Assembly (NCBI RefSeq): GCF_003846445.2
Contig: NZ_CP030139.2
Coordinates: 1,178,001-1,242,000 of the forward strand
Source: Synechococcus elongatus PCC 11801
GTDB taxonomy: Bacteria > Cyanobacteriota > Cyanobacteriia > Synechococcales > Synechococcaceae
Length of the DNA: 64,000 bases
Direction: 5' to 3'
Part shown: piece after piece, positions 19,114 through 27,882 of the stretch
How positions within the stretch are numbered: position 1 is the stretch's first letter
Layout: each line of letters begins with the position of its first letter
The notes under the pieces: model-generated
Database searches by the model: none
Seen by the model: the letters and a program-made list of their open reading frames with translations, nothing else
What the model was told of the DNA's origin: nothing
Position numbers and translations under genes: made by a program

Positions 19114-19866
19114 TTAGCGCTTGCGGTAAGGAACTTTGTTGAGGTAGTCGATGTCAGCGGAAGCACCCAAGGCTTGACCGCGTGCACCGATGCTGCGAGC
19201 CAAGTCGAGGTATGCACCCGGATCGCCAGCTTTGGCGCTGAGGTATTGCGCCGGGAAGCGTTTGACCGGACCACCAGCGTAAACCGCTTTCGGGAAGCCG
19301 AGAATCGAACGGTAGTAAGCGTCGTAGCGGGGCGACTTGATGTTGAACGGGGTCTCACCCAGTGCACGGCCCGGCAAAATGCGACGACGTTGGTAGGGCA
19401 CCTTGTCGTAGCCAAAATTGCTCAGGTATTCATCGCTGTTGAGCAACGTGTCGATGAAACCTTCATAGCCTTGGGTGGCAACTGCCAAGGACCAAGCAAT
19501 TTTTTCCCGTTCGCCGTAAACATCGCGACCCAACACGCGTTGGACGACTTGTTCAACAAAACGATAGTTGCTGTTTTTCTCGTAGAAGCTGGAACGGAAG
19601 GTTTCAGAGAGCAGGAGACCGCGGACGAAGTCTCGAACCGTGATTTGACCATTCCGCAGCTGCGATTCCAGCACCACTTGGCGATCGCGCTTGAAGGCGT
19701 GGAAGAAGAGCTGGCGATAGGCCGCCTGAATCACTTCATCAAATTGGACCGGTGAGTACTGGTCTTCAGTGTTGTACTGTTTTGGCTGCTCGTCGCCAGG
19801 AACTTCGAAGCCAGCTACGCGCGAATTTTGCGTTGTTGGCGCGTAGTTCAAGAGGGGAAGGGCCAC
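19114..19866 (-). CDS. cpcG: Phycobilisome rod-core linker CpcG
   Basis: 250 residues from a GTG at 19866, giving the mature-like start [22 protein letters not shown] lies about 10 bases upstream. The longer frame to 19914 has no conserved sequence. The PBS linker domain covers about residues 25-160 ([60 protein letters not shown]). The C-terminal part, about 160-250, anchors the rod to the allophycocyanin core. CpcG attaches phycocyanin rods to the core in the phycobilisome on the cytoplasmic face of thylakoids. The bilin lyase gene lies just upstream on the same strand. Confidence 0.95.
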   Translation of the reverse strand: MALPLLNYAPTTQNSRVAGFEVPGDEQPKQYNTEDQYSPVQFDEVIQAAYRQLFFHAFKRDRQVVLESQLRNGQITVRDFVRGLLLSETFRSSFYEKNSNYRFVEQVVQRVLGRDVYGEREKIAWSLAVATQGYEGFIDTLLNSDEYLSNFGYDKVPYQRRRILPGRALGETPFNIKSPRYDAYYRSILGFPKAVYAGGPVKRFPAQYLSAKAGDPGAYLDLARSIGARGQALGASADIDYLNKVPYRKR

Positions 19867-19989
19867 GCAATAAAACTCCCTAACCTTACGAATTCTTGCG
19901 AAGATTAAGCCCAATCATATCGGCGTCGGGGAACGCCACCGAAACTCAGTCCCGAAATTCTTACAGAGCTTAACGATCGCGGCTTTTTG

Positions 19990-20571
19990 CTACCAACCCA
20001 AGCTGGAGTAGAGCTGATCGACATGCAACGGTTCGTCAGCAGCGACAGCTTCCGTTTGGCGAATCTCCGCACAGAACGCTGCAGTGCTCAAACCGCCAAA
20101 ACGAGTCACGGTGCTGGCACGCAAGCGCAGGTTGGGTCCCATGAACCAAAACTGTTCCACCGCGCTCATGGTTTCGTAGTCGGTGATCAGGTTGAGGTTG
20201 TTGTTGTCGTCGAGATCAAAACGACCAATCACCGGCACGATCTCCGCATAGCCACGCTCGCGCAGGAGTTGACCGCTGCGACCGCTGGCATCATCGGGCA
20301 CAAGGGCAAATACGGTCGTTCCCGAATGGCCTTCTGCTTCACGATCCCAATCCATCGACCCCTGCCAGCTGACATAGGCTCCCCCGATCGCGGTCGCTGG
20401 ATCAACAGCATGCATGGTGCAGATTTCAACGACCCGTGGATCGGTCTTTTCCAAAGCCTCCACAAAGATGCTGGAGTCGCCATTTTCAGCCCGCCGAAAG
20501 GCAAGGTGGTGGGTGGTGCGCTGCGATCGCCACTGACCGGCACTCTGCCGGAAAAATTCCATTGCGTCCAT
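19990..20571 (-). CDS. cpcS: Phycobiliprotein bilin lyase CpcS/CpeS family
   Basis: 193 residues starting MDAMEFFRQSAGQWRSQRTTHHLAFRR, the hallmark of CpcS/CpeS lipocalin-fold lyases. These attach phycocyanobilin to the conserved Cys82/84 of phycocyanin beta and allophycocyanin subunits. Other family segments are DYETMSAVEQFWFMGPNLRLR and STAAFCAEIR near the C-terminus. The enzyme is cytoplasmic. It lies 123 bp upstream of cpcG on the same strand, so a chromophorylation enzyme and a linker for the same complex are neighbours. Subtype (I versus III) is not assigned here. Confidence 0.92.
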   Translation of the reverse strand: MDAMEFFRQSAGQWRSQRTTHHLAFRRAENGDSSIFVEALEKTDPRVVEICTMHAVDPATAIGGAYVSWQGSMDWDREAEGHSGTTVFALVPDDASGRSGQLLRERGYAEIVPVIGRFDLDDNNNLNLITDYETMSAVEQFWFMGPNLRLRASTVTRFGGLSTAAFCAEIRQTEAVAADEPLHVDQLYSSLGW

Positions 20572-20684
20572 GCGTTTCGGGGAAATAGCACCGCTTTTGA
20601 TCTTAGGGGGCGATCGCGATTCCGGCGGGTGAATTGACAGTCCTGCCTACGCCTGCGTGAATCGTGGCAGTGCTTCCCCCTCTT

Positions 20685-21875
20685 ATGGCTCGACAACGCC
20701 TCGCTTTTTTTGCCGTTGCGCTCAACGTCTTTATGGACGCTTTGGGGGTAACACTCTTGCTGCCGATTTTGCCGGAGCTGCTGCGCCCCTTTGGTAGCAA
20801 TGCTTTTCTGCTCGGTGCTTTTGCTAGCGTTTACACCCTGGCGCAGTTTATTTCAACGCCCGTTCTCGGCTCGCTCTCCGATCGCTTCGGCCGCCGCCCG
20901 CCGCTGATCCTGACGCTGGTGTTTACAGGGCTGGCTTATGTGCTGCTGGCGATCGGTAGTTTGGTGGAAAATCTGCCGCTGCTATTTGCGGCGCGGATTT
21001 TGGCTGGTCTAGCAGGTGGGGTGTTTGCGATCGCCCAAGCCTACATCGCCGATCGCGAATCAGATCCTCTGAAGCGATCGACTCAATTTGGCTGGATTGG
21101 CGCAGCCTTTGGATTGGGCTTTTTGTTTGGCCCTGCCTTGGGAGGCTTGCTCTCAGGGATTAACTTGCGCTTACCAATTTGGTTTGCGGCGATCCTTGCC
21201 TTCATCAACGCCGCGTTGACGGTATTCACTGTGGTGGAATCGCTGCCACCCGAGCGCCGCCGAATCGTACCTTGGCAAGATCTCAATCCGCTCAAACAAC
21301 TCTGGGCAGTGAGTCGCGACCCCAAGCTGCGGCGATCGCTGGCGAGTGCCTTCATCTACAACTTCGCTTTCGCAGGCTTCACTAGTTTGTTTGTGCTGTT
21401 CGTGCAAAATCGCTTTGGCTGGACACCCTTGCAGGTAGCGGGCGTGCTGATCGCGGGCGGGTTTACTTCTGCACTCGGTCAAGGACTGATCTTTGGTCGG
21501 CTACTGCCCTACTTCCAAGAAAAGGGCTTGGCACTTCTAGGGCTTGGGGGTATGGCAGCGGGTTACTTCTGGCTGGCACAGGTACCGCAACCCGGGACTC
21601 AACTTTATCCAGCTCAAATTTTGACGGCGCTGTTTGGCGGCTTCGTGATTCCGGCATTAAGCGGCTTGTTTTCTCGGCGCGTCACCGCTGAAGAACAGGG
21701 GCAGGTTTTGGGCAGTGTGCAGGGCTGGCAGAGCCTCGCGCAGGTGATTGGCCCGCTGATTTTGGGCGTTGTTTACGATCGCGGCGGCGCGGATCCTTTC
21801 TTCTGGAGTTTGGCCGCTTTGAATGTGATCGCCATCCTGTTGCTCTTGCCGCGATCGCGTCAGCCCATAGAATGA
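20685..21875 (+). CDS. MFS transporter, TetA-like (DHA1) efflux family
   Basis: 396 residues from the ATG at 20685 (MARQRLAFFAVALNVFMDALGV); a GTG seven codons upstream at 20664 is possible. There are twelve hydrophobic helices. Motif A, GSLSDRFGRRP, lies between helices 2 and 3, and LAGLAGGVFAIAQAYIAD is the helix 4-5 region of drug:H+ antiporters. It is a proton-driven exporter of the inner membrane; substrate unknown. A methyltransferase gene follows after 21 bp and a glycosyltransferase 4 bp beyond that, so the three are probably co-transcribed. Confidence 0.87.
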   Translation: MARQRLAFFAVALNVFMDALGVTLLLPILPELLRPFGSNAFLLGAFASVYTLAQFISTPVLGSLSDRFGRRPPLILTLVFTGLAYVLLAIGSLVENLPLLFAARILAGLAGGVFAIAQAYIADRESDPLKRSTQFGWIGAAFGLGFLFGPALGGLLSGINLRLPIWFAAILAFINAALTVFTVVESLPPERRRIVPWQDLNPLKQLWAVSRDPKLRRSLASAFIYNFAFAGFTSLFVLFVQNRFGWTPLQVAGVLIAGGFTSALGQGLIFGRLLPYFQEKGLALLGLGGMAAGYFWLAQVPQPGTQLYPAQILTALFGGFVIPALSGLFSRRVTAEEQGQVLGSVQGWQSLAQVIGPLILGVVYDRGGADPFFWSLAALNVIAILLLLPRSRQPIE

Positions 21876-21896
21876 CCGCAGTTAAGAGCTGCTGCG

Positions 21897-22589
21897 ATGG
21901 CTGACTCGGTCTCCACTTCGGTTTGTGTTTACGGCCGTACATTGGCCCAGTACGAGCAAATTTTCGACTTTCAAGCAACGGCTTGGCAGGGCGATCGCGT
22001 GCTGGATTGCTCGGGCGGGCCAGCCTCATTTGTTGCAGAAGCGAATGCATTAGGAATTGCCGCGATCGGGGTGGATCCAGCCTATGACCCCGATCCAGAA
22101 GTGGTACGACAGCAGATCGAGGCGGATATCGATACCGTGGTGCAGCTGTTCCCGATCATCTCGGCGCAGTTAGGCGATGCGGCACCCGAATCCTCAGTTG
22201 TCGAGGGCTCGGCACGCCAGGCTGCAGCTGGGTTCTTAGCTGATTTTGAAGCAAATCGCGATCGCTACATTCAAGCAGCACTGCCCGTTTTGCCCTTCGA
22301 CGATCGCCAATTCGATCGTGTCCTCTGTGGCAACTTCCTGTTCATCTACGCCAGCGACGACGGCTTCAACTACCCCTTTCATTACCAATCAGTGCTGGAA
22401 CTCTATCGGGTCTGCGATCGCGAGGTACGCATTTCCCCGACGCGGGGCAGCGGTGGTGGCAGTCATGCCTACGTGGAACAGTTGCTGAGCGATCTGACGG
22501 CAGCGGGAATTCCGGCGGAACTGAAAGCGGTGCGCGATCCGGTCTATGGCGAAACGCAAATGCTGCTGTTAACTCGTCCGGCGGAGTAG
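21897..22589 (+). CDS. Putative SAM-dependent methyltransferase
   Basis: 230 residues. A Rossmann-like core is visible: VLDCSGGPASFVAEA (motif I region), GVDPAYDPDP where acidic motif II would lie, and FDRVLCGNFLFIYA after the central strand. VLELYRVCDREVRISP resembles the strand-helix usually following in class I enzymes. Motif I is atypical (DCSGGPAS rather than DxGxGxG), so methyl transfer is likely but not certain. It sits between the MFS exporter and the GT1 gene, with a 4-bp gap to the latter. Confidence 0.7.
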   Translation: MADSVSTSVCVYGRTLAQYEQIFDFQATAWQGDRVLDCSGGPASFVAEANALGIAAIGVDPAYDPDPEVVRQQIEADIDTVVQLFPIISAQLGDAAPESSVVEGSARQAAAGFLADFEANRDRYIQAALPVLPFDDRQFDRVLCGNFLFIYASDDGFNYPFHYQSVLELYRVCDREVRISPTRGSGGGSHAYVEQLLSDLTAAGIPAELKAVRDPVYGETQMLLLTRPAE

Positions 22590-22593
22590 ATCG

Positions 22594-23832
22594 ATGCGGA
22601 TTGTCATTCTGACGATTGGGACGCGCGGCGACGTGCAGCCATTTATGGCGCTGGGCGTGGGTCTGAAAGCAGCAGGTTATGAGGTGGCGATCGCCACTCA
22701 AGCCAACTACCAGTCGATGGTGGAAGGGCTAGGGCTAGAATTCCGGCTGCTAGCAGGCGATCCTCAAGGCGTGCAGCAACAATCAGGGGCCTATTCCAAG
22801 GAGACCGTGGCTGCAGCCGCACAGCTTCTTGGCCAGATTCTCAAGGATTCTTGGCTGGCTTGTCAGGATGCAGAAGCGATCGTGGCTTCGCCAAATGCGC
22901 GGGGAGCAACTCATATTGCCGAAGCCCTGCATATTCCCTGTTTCCTGGGATCGCCAACCCCCTATGGCTTTACCCATGCCTTTGCCAGCCCTTGGTTTCC
23001 GCCCAACTTCAAGCTTGGCGGGAGCTGGGGCAATTGGCTCAGTCACTACGCAGTCGATAAGTTGCTCTGGGCGGCAACCCGCAAGACCGTTAACCAGTGG
23101 CGGGTTCAAGATTTAGGGCTGAAACCCTTGGGGTGGAGTAGTCCCTACAAACAATTGGTGCGCAAAGGGCAAGTCTTCCTGCATCCGCTGAGCGAGGTAA
23201 CCTTGCCGAAGCCAGCAGACTGGCCGGAGCAGGCACATCTGACTGGCTACTGGCTGCTACCCGAAACCGAGGCAGCCCTTTCGCCAGAGTTGGAAGCATT
23301 TCTCGCAGCGGGTGAACCACCCGTGTTCATCGGCTTTGGCAGCATGGTCGACCAAGAACCAGAGCGGTTGACTACGATCGCGGTTGAGTCCTTACTGCTG
23401 AGTGGTCAACGCGGCATTTTGCTAGCGGGCTGGAGTCGGGTCGATCGCTCTCAACTGCCAGATACAGTCTTTCCGCTAGAGTCTGCACCCTTTGGTCTGC
23501 TATTTCCGCGCCTTGCGGCCGCAGTGCATCACGGCGGCTGTGGCACCACAGCAGCGAGCTTGCAGGCAGGTTTGCCAACGATCATCACGGCCTACGGCAA
23601 CGACCAAGCTTTTTGGGGCAAGCGGGTCGCAGAACTGGGCGCAGGTCCAGCACCAATTACCCGCGAGGGCTTGACGGCAGAGACTCTGTCCAGCGCAATC
23701 ACCCAAGCCGTTAGCGATCCGCACATGCGATCGCGGGCGCAGGCGATCGGAGAACAGTTGCGGGCTGAGGATGGGGTTGCTAAAGCAGTGAAGCTACTCG
23801 GTGATTATTTGGCGGCAGGGACTAGTTCTTGA
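22594..23832 (+). CDS. GT1 glycosyltransferase (UGT/sterol-glucosyltransferase-like)
   Basis: 412 residues, GT-B fold. The N-terminus has TIGTRGDVQPFMALGVGLKAAG, the GT28/UGT80-type acceptor domain. The donor-binding C-terminus has VFIGFGSMVDQEPE and AAVHHGGCGTTAASLQAGLPTI, the UGT signature with the catalytic-region HHGGCGT. Related enzymes glucosylate lipids, sterols or secondary metabolites. The acceptor is unknown, and S. elongatus is not known to make sterols. The gene ends 28 bp inside the convergent Rieske gene. With the MFS and methyltransferase genes it looks like a tailoring and export module. Confidence 0.85.
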   Translation: MRIVILTIGTRGDVQPFMALGVGLKAAGYEVAIATQANYQSMVEGLGLEFRLLAGDPQGVQQQSGAYSKETVAAAAQLLGQILKDSWLACQDAEAIVASPNARGATHIAEALHIPCFLGSPTPYGFTHAFASPWFPPNFKLGGSWGNWLSHYAVDKLLWAATRKTVNQWRVQDLGLKPLGWSSPYKQLVRKGQVFLHPLSEVTLPKPADWPEQAHLTGYWLLPETEAALSPELEAFLAAGEPPVFIGFGSMVDQEPERLTTIAVESLLLSGQRGILLAGWSRVDRSQLPDTVFPLESAPFGLLFPRLAAAVHHGGCGTTAASLQAGLPTIITAYGNDQAFWGKRVAELGAGPAPITREGLTAETLSSAITQAVSDPHMRSRAQAIGEQLRAEDGVAKAVKLLGDYLAAGTSS

Positions 23833-24842
23833 GCAGCTGTTCTGGAGTCGGCGATCGCCCAACCGCGATCGCGGGCTTGTCGCAGCAAGTTGCGGTAGCC
23901 GATTTGCAGGGCATCAGCGGCGACGTGGGTTTCGCTGCGATCGTCCAAGGGAATCATCTTGGGGCGCTGAGTTTCGACAATCCGCTTGTCCTCTTCGATG
24001 ATTTTGAGGCTGCGGCGCACCGTGTCGCCATCCGCCCAAGCACCGGTGAAAAAGGTGCGCACAGTCAGCCAAAAGGTCTTGGTCGTCTCCGCATCGATGG
24101 GCAGGTTTGCGCCATAGCCAATGAAGCGGAAACCATTACCCAAGTCCGTTTCGGTGCGGACGATACAGGGCATGTACAGGGTGATCGTCGTCGTGACCGT
24201 TCGCGGGGCATCGCCGCGATTGAACAGCTTCCAAATGCCGCGATAGGCCGATTTGGTGAACTGGGTTTGGGCGCGCAAGCCTTCTGGAAGTTGTTCGACT
24301 TTATAAGGCTCAATTAATGGATCTGATGCTGCCCCAAACGAACCCGAGTGGGTGAAGGGCGCGTGAGCGAAATCCATCAGGTTTTCAGTGACGCGGGTGT
24401 AGTGGGTGGTGTAAGTCACTTCGCCCTGCACGGTACGCCAAGCTGGATCATCATATTCCGGCAAGGGTGGCAAGGGTGGACGCTCGGCCTCGGGCAAATC
24501 GCCGTAGAACAGCCAGACTAGGCCATAGCGTTCTGTCGCTTCATAGTGGGGGACTTTCGCCGCGAAGGGAATCCGCTGTTGCTCCGTATTGGCGGGAATT
24601 TTGCGGCAGTGGCCTTGGGCGTCGTACTGCCAGCCGTGGTAGGGACAAACGAGACAGTCGTTTTCGACCCAACCGCCGGAGAGTGCTGCACCCCGATGAA
24701 CACAGCGATCGCTCAAGGCCTGAATCTGACCGCTGCCATCACGGTAGAGAGCGATCGCTTCACCGCAGAGGGTAACGGACAAGGGGCGATCGCCAACCTG
24801 CTTAGCCAGGGCTACGGGATACCAGTAGTTCTTGAAAAACAT
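23805..24842 (-). CDS. Rieske non-heme iron oxygenase (PaO-like), copy 1
   Basis: 345 residues. The Rieske [2Fe-2S] ligands are C47, H49 (RCVHRGAAL) and C66, H69 (CPYHGWQYD). The mononuclear iron site is D157, H160, H165 (MDFAHAPFTH). The late EDKRIVETQRPKMIP segment is typical of ring-hydroxylating alpha subunits of the pheophorbide-oxygenase/vanillate-demethylase group. No transmembrane tail or C-terminal CxxC of plant PaO/Tic55 is present, so it is probably soluble. It needs an electron donor encoded elsewhere. The second Rieske gene lies 3 bp upstream on the same strand. Substrate unknown. Confidence 0.88.
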   Translation of the reverse strand: MFFKNYWYPVALAKQVGDRPLSVTLCGEAIALYRDGSGQIQALSDRCVHRGAALSGGWVENDCLVCPYHGWQYDAQGHCRKIPANTEQQRIPFAAKVPHYEATERYGLVWLFYGDLPEAERPPLPPLPEYDDPAWRTVQGEVTYTTHYTRVTENLMDFAHAPFTHSGSFGAASDPLIEPYKVEQLPEGLRAQTQFTKSAYRGIWKLFNRGDAPRTVTTTITLYMPCIVRTETDLGNGFRFIGYGANLPIDAETTKTFWLTVRTFFTGAWADGDTVRRSLKIIEEDKRIVETQRPKMIPLDDRSETHVAADALQIGYRNLLRQARDRGWAIADSRTAAQELVPAAK

Positions 24843-24845
24843 GGG

Positions 24846-25859
24846 TCAGCCTTGAGTGACGAGGTAGCGATCGCAGTGTTGCTGCCAGAGCTGGCGGTAG
24901 TGCAGTTGCAGGCGATCGGAAGCGACCGAAATTTCATTGCGATCGCGCAGGGGCAGAATGCCTTCAATAATCCGTTGGTCTTCCTGAAAGAGCTTGGCGG
25001 TACGTCGCCGCGTTCCACTATCAGCCCAGCCTGCCGTCAAGAAATTTCGGACATGCAACCAGTGACTACGAGTTGTTGTTGCTGAAGTGGGTTGGTGGAT
25101 GCCCACCAAGATCAGATGAAAATTGCCAAACTCAATATCGATCCGGGTGATGTTCGGTAAGTGAAATGCCGCCCCCGATCGCCCTGCTTTAGGAGTCTCT
25201 TGCTTGCGTCCTAGCAGGTTGAAGCTGCCGCGATAGTTCGCCTTCGGCTCAATTGGAATCCAGATTTGAGCCCCGCGATCGCTTTTTTCCAGTTCAAAAT
25301 CAGCGATCACTTCATTGCCACTGGCGCCAAAGGAATTGGCGTGGACGAAAGGCGAGTGCGCCACATCCATGCCGTTTTCCGTGACGCGCCGATAGTCCGC
25401 TGCCCAGTCGAACTGACCTTGGACAACCCGCCAGCCAGGTTGTTCATACTCCGGCAGTTCCCAGAGGGGCGTTTGGCCAGCCCGATCGCGATCGCCCGTG
25501 AATACCCAGATCAAGCCGTAGCGCTCTTGCACCGGATAGGTCGCCACTTTGGCAGCTTGAGGAATTCGCGCCTCAGCTTGCTGAGAAGGAATGTGGACAC
25601 AATGACCGTCGGGTGCGAATTGCCAGCCGTGATAGGGACAGGCGATCGCGTTGTCCTTGACTTGCCCACAGGCCAGCGAGGCCCCCCGGTGGGGGCAGCG
25701 ATCGTCCAGTGCCACAACTTGCCCGCCAGCAGTGCGATAAATCACCAGCTGTCGATCGAGCAGAGACGCTGCGATCGGCGTTGTACCTACTAAGTCAGTA
25801 CTGGCTGCAACGGCATACCAGTGATTCGGCAGCAGCGTGACATCTAATAAATTAGCCAT
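24846..25859 (-). CDS. Rieske non-heme iron oxygenase (PaO-like), copy 2
   Basis: 337 residues, clearly paralogous to copy 1. The Rieske ligands are C55, H57 (RCPHRGASL) and C74, H77 (CPYHGWQF). The iron site is D165, H168, H173 (MDVAHSPFVH). EDQRIIEGILPL marks the C-terminal helix, with the usual Q-P weakened to ILP. Both copies retain every metal ligand, so both should be active. Tandem non-identical oxygenases suggest two successive oxidations or a hetero-oligomer. Its start overlaps the end of the membrane-protein gene upstream by 8 bp, implying one operon. Confidence 0.88.
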   Translation of the reverse strand: MANLLDVTLLPNHWYAVAASTDLVGTTPIAASLLDRQLVIYRTAGGQVVALDDRCPHRGASLACGQVKDNAIACPYHGWQFAPDGHCVHIPSQQAEARIPQAAKVATYPVQERYGLIWVFTGDRDRAGQTPLWELPEYEQPGWRVVQGQFDWAADYRRVTENGMDVAHSPFVHANSFGASGNEVIADFELEKSDRGAQIWIPIEPKANYRGSFNLLGRKQETPKAGRSGAAFHLPNITRIDIEFGNFHLILVGIHQPTSATTTRSHWLHVRNFLTAGWADSGTRRRTAKLFQEDQRIIEGILPLRDRNEISVASDRLQLHYRQLWQQHCDRYLVTQG

Positions 25860-26496
25860 GACTGAAATGCCAGACGCTCAACAGAAGACTGGCGCAGAAC
25901 AGCACTTCGCCACCATTACTGGCCAGCACCCCCACCAGCCGAATCGGGATGGCACCGGTCACGAGCATGGCGATCGCACCCGCTTGCAACCAAGGCCATT
26001 GCCGCTCGCGATCGAAAAGAATGCCCAGCCCCAGCAAAATCAGCGTGGTCAGAATGACTGGAATTTCAGGATTGAAGCGCACATCCTTATAGCGCAGCGT
26101 GCCGCCGAAGTTGACGGGCGCGAGATCCAAGCCGCGGTAGCGCGTCCAGAGGTCAATGCCAATCAGACTGGCCGTCAGGGCGATCGCCAGCCACATCGCC
26201 GTGGATGTTTCCGCCCAAGCAAAACCCGCTCGTAGGGCCACCTGCCAACCGGCAATGATCAAAAGCGGCGAGCCAAGGATGTGCAGTAGATAGCGCCACT
26301 TAGCGAGACCTGCGAGGCGATCGCCTTCCCCAATCCAGCGGCCAGCCGCCACGATCGCGTTGTCATAAACCAGCCCGAGCGCCACAAACGCGAGGATGGC
26401 CGTGTCCCAACCCGGCGATCGCCAACTGAGCAGCAGCGCACCGACCAGTAGCAGGCTGTGCAAAACGCTGTAGCCGACAAATACAACAGTCGCCAT
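25852..26496 (-). CDS. Polytopic membrane protein of unknown function
   Basis: 214 residues from the ATG at 26496 (MATVVFVGYSVLHSLLLVG); a TTG at 26520 extends it without family support. There are six or seven hydrophobic helices. Between them are polar loops with GRWIGEGDRLAGLAKWRYLLHILGSP and GTLRYKDVRFNPEIPVI. No catalytic motif is recognisable to me. Because its 3' end overlaps the second Rieske gene by 8 bp, it probably acts with the oxygenases, for example as a membrane partner or substrate handler. That role is inference. Confidence 0.7.
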   Translation of the reverse strand: MATVVFVGYSVLHSLLLVGALLLSWRSPGWDTAILAFVALGLVYDNAIVAAGRWIGEGDRLAGLAKWRYLLHILGSPLLIIAGWQVALRAGFAWAETSTAMWLAIALTASLIGIDLWTRYRGLDLAPVNFGGTLRYKDVRFNPEIPVILTTLILLGLGILFDRERQWPWLQAGAIAMLVTGAIPIRLVGVLASNGGEVLFCASLLLSVWHFSHG

Positions 26497-26683
26497 AGGC
26501 TGGGGTTTGGAAGACAGCAAAAACTTCCCAGACTTTAGCGCCCACTCTGGCGATCGCGGTAGAGGTACTCCCAGTGCATCGCGATCGTCAAGTTATCACC
26601 AGCCGCCCACTTGCTGGATTCTGGTCTCAAACAGGGGCAATCACCAGTCTCAAGCGAGAAAAATATCCGCAACTGCGATCGGG

Positions 26684-27376
26684 CTAGGACTGCCCCTCTG
26701 GTTCTTCGGCCCCAGTTACCTCAGATGCAGCAATAAACGCAAACTCAGGCAGCATGCCTCGCACATTGAAAACAGTCGCTAAAAAGCGAATCGGTAGCTC
26801 AATCAGCATTTCAGGACCGTGGGGAATATCACTTTGAAAAGTGAGCGCATCTCCCGCTTGCAGCAAGTAAGATCTATCGCCGTGGCGATACTGCATTTTT
26901 CCTTCGAGAACATAAATTGATTCAAAGCCGGGATGTTCAAAAGCGGCAAACGGCTCCGACCCTTCATGAAGGGTAATTAAGAAGGACTCAAAGCAAAATT
27001 GCGTACTGGGATCACTAGCTAATAGCTGATAAGTGTGGCCGTTGCGAGTTCCCCGTCGAACCACCTCTTTGGCAGTACCGCTGGGAACCAAAAAGACTTT
27101 CTCTGTCGAGACTTCGTAGCCCTTAAACAGCGCACTGAGCGAAATTCCTAGAACAGATACTAATTTTTCTAGGGTTTCTAAACTCGCTGATGTTTGTGCG
27201 TTTTCAATTTTCGACAGCATGCCACGCGAGATTCCAGCCTTCTGAGAGACTTCTGCAATCGTTAATCCATGGCGCTGACGCAATTCGCGAATGGTATTTC
27301 CCAAGTAGCGACAAAGGGCATTATTACCCCCTATTGGACCGCTTGAAGCTCCCAAATCAGCGTCCGCCGACCTCAT
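26684..27376 (-). CDS. XRE family regulator with cupin sensor domain
   Basis: 230 residues. A helix-turn-helix of the Cro/cI type lies at about 25-80 (IRELRQRHGLTIAEVSQKAGIS then MLSKIENAQTS). A C-terminal cupin_2 barrel lies at about 140-210 (HEGSEPFAAFEHPGFESIYVLEG and LQAGDALTFQSDIPHGPE). This architecture is common in repressors or activators that sense small metabolites or amines. It is the first gene on the minus strand ahead of the membrane protein and the two Rieske genes, about 190 bp away, so it may control them. Upstream is a 500-bp AT-rich intergenic region. Confidence 0.88.
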   Translation of the reverse strand: MRSADADLGASSGPIGGNNALCRYLGNTIRELRQRHGLTIAEVSQKAGISRGMLSKIENAQTSASLETLEKLVSVLGISLSALFKGYEVSTEKVFLVPSGTAKEVVRRGTRNGHTYQLLASDPSTQFCFESFLITLHEGSEPFAAFEHPGFESIYVLEGKMQYRHGDRSYLLQAGDALTFQSDIPHGPEMLIELPIRFLATVFNVRGMLPEFAFIAASEVTGAEEPEGQS

Positions 27377-27882
27377 CCCAGACCTCAGATAACAAAGAGA
27401 TTCTTATAACTGTAAACCGGAATATGTAACCACTGAACACATTTTAGAAGAGATGATCTAAATTTCAGAGAATCAGCGGCTACAGTTCCACCATCAAGAA
27501 ACAAAGTTTCTTTATTTTAACCAAAAAATCATGATCAACGTGCAGGAAAAAGAACACTAAGAACGGACTTTCAAGATGATTTCGTGAATCATTTTGTGAT
27601 GTTCAGCATGCTTCATCGCCAGACCCAGCATCCGATCGCTGAACGCAAGGAACTCACTCCTTCTCATCGATCCATTCATTAGCCCTAGCATAAGCACTCA
27701 AGACCAGCACACAGCAATGCGCAATTGCTTCACTAATCACTATTCCACTCAGGAGAAACTTCTTTTCCTGCAGCTATCAAATTGTGAGCTGAGACAGGCT
27801 CAATTCGATAAGAACAATGGCTGGACGGAGGGATTGAATACTGTTTTAGAGAGCATCCAGCCAGGTGACTCTGAAGGAGACT
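27377..27882. other. AT-rich intergenic region without a gene
   Basis: About 500 bp between the XRE-cupin gene and the coiled-coil gene, visibly more AT-rich than its surroundings and free of the HIP1 octamer. A small stem AAGAAAC/GTTTCTT at 27496-27512 is followed by TATTTT and could be a weak plus-strand terminator. One 89-codon plus-strand frame starting at 27717 runs into the next gene antisense and has no recognisable family, so I did not call it. Confidence 0.6.
27403..27430 (-). promoter_or_regulatory. Possible promoter/operator of the XRE-cupin gene
   Basis: On the minus strand TATAAG at 27408-27403 could be a -10. Upstream of it, two direct (G/T)TTACA hexamers lie at 27430-27425 and 27416-27411, 14 bp apart. 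They resemble HLR1 half-sites, but the spacing is wider than the usual 10. No good -35 is present. Confidence 0.3.

Noticed and set aside
27403-27430. Full HLR1 (RpaB) site in front of the XRE-cupin gene
   Set aside because: The two (G/T)TTACA repeats are 14 bp apart from start to start rather than 10, so they do not meet the consensus.
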